A stretch of DNA of 17,290 nucleotides from Lachnospiraceae bacterium (lineage in GTDB: Bacteria > Bacillota_A > Clostridia > Lachnospirales > Lachnospiraceae). The DNA is taken from positions 1 to 17,290 of the forward strand of contig CAAFOY010000067.1 in assembly GCA_900764695.1 (NCBI GenBank), written 5' to 3'. The notes beneath the pieces were generated by a model. The model made no database searches and had not been told where the DNA came from. It saw only the letters and a program-made list of their open reading frames with translations. Numbering within the stretch: position 1 is the stretch's first letter; each line of letters starts with the position of its first letter. A program made the translations under genes and the position numbers. Shown in pieces: positions 16,201 through 17,290 of the stretch.

Positions 16201-17123
16201 TAATTCCATGTATAGTGATGATATTCATACATTACATTGCTCCATCCATAATCTGATGGTTTTGGAAGATTTGCAGTTCCCCAACATGATTCCATAATGA
16301 TAATATGGTCAGGGTCAACTGATCTTATTGTTTTATACATCTGATCATAAAATGCCCAATGCTTAGAAGATGTAGTTCCGGCTTTTTCTCCCGGTTCGTT
16401 TAAGGTATCATAAGCTGCCACTGCCGGATTTCCTGCATAATGAGCCGCTACTGTCTTCCATAATTCTAATGTTTTATTTTTATAATAGTTATTCGAGAAA
16501 AACGTTACGTCAGATACGTTGTCAATTACTTCCCCTGAATGATCCTGTCCGTTTTGTGAACCAAATGCTCCGTGTAAGTCTAAAATTACATAAATTCCTC
16601 TCTTACTACATTCTTCAACAAACCAATCAAGTTTTTTAAAAGCATCATCCCTAAGAACCCAATCTGACTTAGAATTGTCATATTTGTATAGATTCATGTA
16701 AGTAAACGGAACCCTTATTGCACTCATTCCCATTTCCTTACAATTGTCAAAATCTGATTCTGACCAATAGTTGTTTTCATACAAATCAAGTAATTCATAC
16801 ATAGTATTTTTTCCAAATCTGTTTTCAAGATTTGACATAAGTGTTTTCTGGTCTCGTACATTTGTAGAACACATCCAACTTTCCTGTACAAGCCATCCTC
16901 CCGTATTTGTACCTCTTAAGTACACCATGTTTCCTTTACCATAATTATTCTTAATTGATGTACCATCACATTTTAAGAAATCATTGCTGGTAAAACCTGT
17001 TGTTGCTGCTTTTACTTCTTTATTGTTCTTGTATGTATATAGACCCGTAAGTAATCCTGCTGTCATTGTTACACACAAAAAAGAAGCAAGCAATTTCTTG
17101 CCAATTCTTTTTGCATTTCGCAT
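13212..17123 (-). CDS. Secreted bifunctional GH5-GH18 glycosidase with four binding modules
   Basis: The protein has about 1303 residues. A signal peptide (1-39: basic start, hydrophobic core, VKA end) is followed by a GH5 domain (about 44-425) with acid/base Glu243 in LNEPGE and nucleophile Glu339 in YIGEYT. Next come a fascin-like beta-trefoil (439-575) with Trp-Glu at 473, 520 and 566, a Thr/Pro linker (576-618) and an F5/8C or CBM32-like domain (619-744). GH18 (769-1057) has DGVDIDWEYP, catalytic Glu885, and MAYD at 939-942. A CBM6/35-like domain (1075-1196), a Thr linker (1198-1255) and CBM5/12 (1257-1303, Trp1284-Trp1285) end it. GH18 plus CBM5/12 indicates chitinase; the GH5 start GGWLVQESW resembles exo-1,3-glucanases, but the substrate is unproven. 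No LPXTG, SLH or dockerin is seen, so it is probably released. An upstream in-frame ATG (17189) lacks a ribosome site. Confidence 0.93.
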   Translation of the reverse strand: MRNAKRIGKKLLASFLCVTMTAGLLTGLYTYKNNKEVKAATTGFTSNDFLKCDGTSIKNNYGKGNMVYLRGTNTGGWLVQESWMCSTNVRDQKTLMSNLENRFGKNTMYELLDLYENNYWSESDFDNCKEMGMSAIRVPFTYMNLYKYDNSKSDWVLRDDAFKKLDWFVEECSKRGIYVILDLHGAFGSQNGQDHSGEVIDNVSDVTFFSNNYYKNKTLELWKTVAAHYAGNPAVAAYDTLNEPGEKAGTTSSKHWAFYDQMYKTIRSVDPDHIIIMESCWGTANLPKPSDYGWSNVMYEYHHYTWNYISDLQGHKDSCKNLINSINNANYGVPTYIGEYTCFGLEDAWTYVMDEFNKAGWNYTSWAYKTNNSGSWGIYQEKTTQKVNPTSDSLADIKAKWSKDSIGTGSKSSNGIVYNTMKKAMPGTIVFADKALTDVDYFSIKATINNKYVCADNYGQSNLVANRDSAGAWEQFRVIYNSDGTVSFQSRANNKYLCAVFDDTDKENPVIPRSNAIGTWEKFYVEKQSDGTYAIKTYLNNYYVQTDINDTTSGILHACGTSVGTWEKFALEATNASAIPGNSQPEETTTQPTVETTTTQPITETITEAVTKPQTEGKLISKNKTVTVSGNENDTFTGKNIVDGDDGTRWSSDFADNAWACIDLGKTYEINNMVLKWEAAYATEYRIEISNDGASWTTAKTLNNQTGGTTTVSLNGVKARYVKMQGVKRALPYGYSIWEVEVYGNETQDDSEPEVNVDVPDTQGKYGNNFKAVAYYPNWYGDITSSIQWDKLTTVIYSFALPNASGVLDSVDGSANVINSLIEAAHNSGTKVEMAVGGWSYSDGSLCQYAFEKATNTDAKCRSLANSILSVVDKYGFDGVDIDWEYPTASSANQFTSFMRYLREGLTQRGLTLSSAVAATSGTYQTDEVLNMVDWINVMAYDGDSGAGHSPYSLLTNSFNYWNSTRKVDASKIVLGVPFYERPNWASYADVVANNSANAYKDSAVINGTTVYYNGLDTMAKKATFAAQNAGGIMIWEISQDSKNATYSLLNQIYKSATAIVGTGGKATVTQVPGTVKVDSFGGKTSSITMNTFDNTTYAGNLTNGSYLDYYIKVPSKGNYTVDLKLAAGDSKYNADNIIVKLNDNNAATMAITASNSWTNFISHKVTINFAAKGTYKLTLVVNGGACNIADFTVEKETQTIPEETTTTTKEQETTTKAPETTKAPETTTTKASETTTTTKAPEVTTKTPETTENVSRYPTWDSNTVYTNGNRVYYNGKVYQAKWWTVGENPETCGQWGVWKQV
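13359..13532 (-). repeat. Thr-rich linker repeats (KAPETT units)
   Basis: This encodes the linker between the CBM6/35-like and CBM5/12 modules. Imperfect units around KAPETT, KASETT and KAPEVT recur about six times among Thr runs. At DNA level TTTCAGGTGC and TTGTTGTAGTTGTTG-like segments repeat, so copy number may vary between strains. Confidence 0.8.
15270..15398 (-). repeat. Thr/Pro-rich linker between trefoil and CBM32-like domains
   Basis: The encoded segment is mostly Thr, Glu, Pro and Gln, with near-repeats TTTQPTVE and TTTQPITE. It separates the GH5-trefoil half from the CBM32-GH18 half, as expected of a flexible joint between two catalytic units. Confidence 0.75.
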
Positions 17124-17131
17124 AATCAAAA

Positions 17132-17137
17132 CCTCCT
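17132..17137 (-). promoter_or_regulatory. Strong ribosome binding site that sets the glycosidase start
   Basis: A full AGGAGG lies 8 nt before ATG at 17121-17123. The longer frame starting at 17189 has no such site and would put 22 polar residues before the signal peptide. Confidence 0.85.
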
Positions 17138-17143
17138 CAATAT

Positions 17144-17240
17144 ATTGCACATATGTGCGCCCAATCGTAGCGTGCAATCTAAACCTCATATAGCAAAACC
17201 CCTAACGTTTTACGTTTTACTGCACTGTTTATATTATAAA
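17144..17240 (-). promoter_or_regulatory. Glycosidase leader: possible -10, tandem repeat and nested palindromes
   Basis: A TATAAT (17233-17238) is a possible -10, though I see no good -35. Below it, ACGTTTT occurs twice in tandem (17205-17218, plus-strand reading); the minus strand AAAACGTTA resembles part of a CcpA cre site. Nearer the gene, GCACATATGTGC (17147-17158) is a perfect palindrome nested in a wider inverted repeat, ATTGCAC (17144-17150) with GTGCAAT (17172-17178), ending just before the ribosome site. The two pairings exclude each other. Confidence 0.4.
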
Positions 17241-17290
17241 ATTTACCCCACTTTTTTTCTATAAAATAAAACTGCTTTTATTCGTAAACG

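Noticed and set aside
17124..17189. N-terminal extension of the glycosidase to an upstream ATG
   Set aside because: There is no ribosome site at 17189, and the AGGAGG at 17132-17137 places the start at 17123, directly before a normal signal peptide.

Overview
The window reads as a low-GC Firmicutes chromosome, most likely a gut-type Lachnospiraceae (Clostridia). The evidence is the AT-rich sequence, Shine-Dalgarno-driven starts, the class of RF2 and SecA proteins, an FMN-riboswitch-controlled RibU, and a large secreted glycosidase with Thr-rich linkers. Every protein gene and both tRNAs lie on the minus strand, so transcription runs right to left. No insertion sequence, prophage, integrase or CRISPR array is visible.

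Right end (13212-17290): one secreted multidomain enzyme of about 1303 residues. The order is signal peptide, GH5, fascin-like beta-trefoil, Thr/Pro linker, F5/8C (CBM32-like), GH18, CBM6/35-like, Thr linker, CBM5/12. Both catalytic modules keep their active-site residues. Joining a beta-glucanase-type GH5 to a chitinase-type GH18 suggests an enzyme for walls containing glucan and chitin, such as fungal walls (inference). This is the accessory part of the window.

Middle (6395-13162): housekeeping genes secA, prfB (RF2), hom (homoserine dehydrogenase) and an aspartokinase. secA has a good sigma-A-type promoter. prfB is one open frame and lacks the usual RF2 programmed frameshift. Its leader instead holds two abutting mini-ORFs and a hairpin, the second mini-ORF ending in TGA-C, the termination context RF2 autoregulation normally uses. 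hom and the aspartokinase supply the aspartate family of amino acids.

Left-middle (5429-6330): an FMN riboswitch, an intrinsic terminator and ribU (riboflavin ECF S-component), closed by a 20-bp hairpin terminator.

Left (1262-5425): a tRNA and translation cluster. tsaE-tsaB-rimI end at a clear terminator. They are followed by a small CxxC/CxxC protein, an RNase Z-type metallo-beta-lactamase and tsaD. TsaB, TsaD and TsaE together make t6A37 on ANN-decoding tRNAs; RimI acetylates ribosomal protein S18; RNase Z matures tRNA 3' ends. ispD (MEP isoprenoid pathway) follows.

Far left (1-346): two tRNA-Ser genes, GGA and TGA anticodons, with a promoter upstream and a terminator downstream. Only the GGA copy encodes its CCA end.
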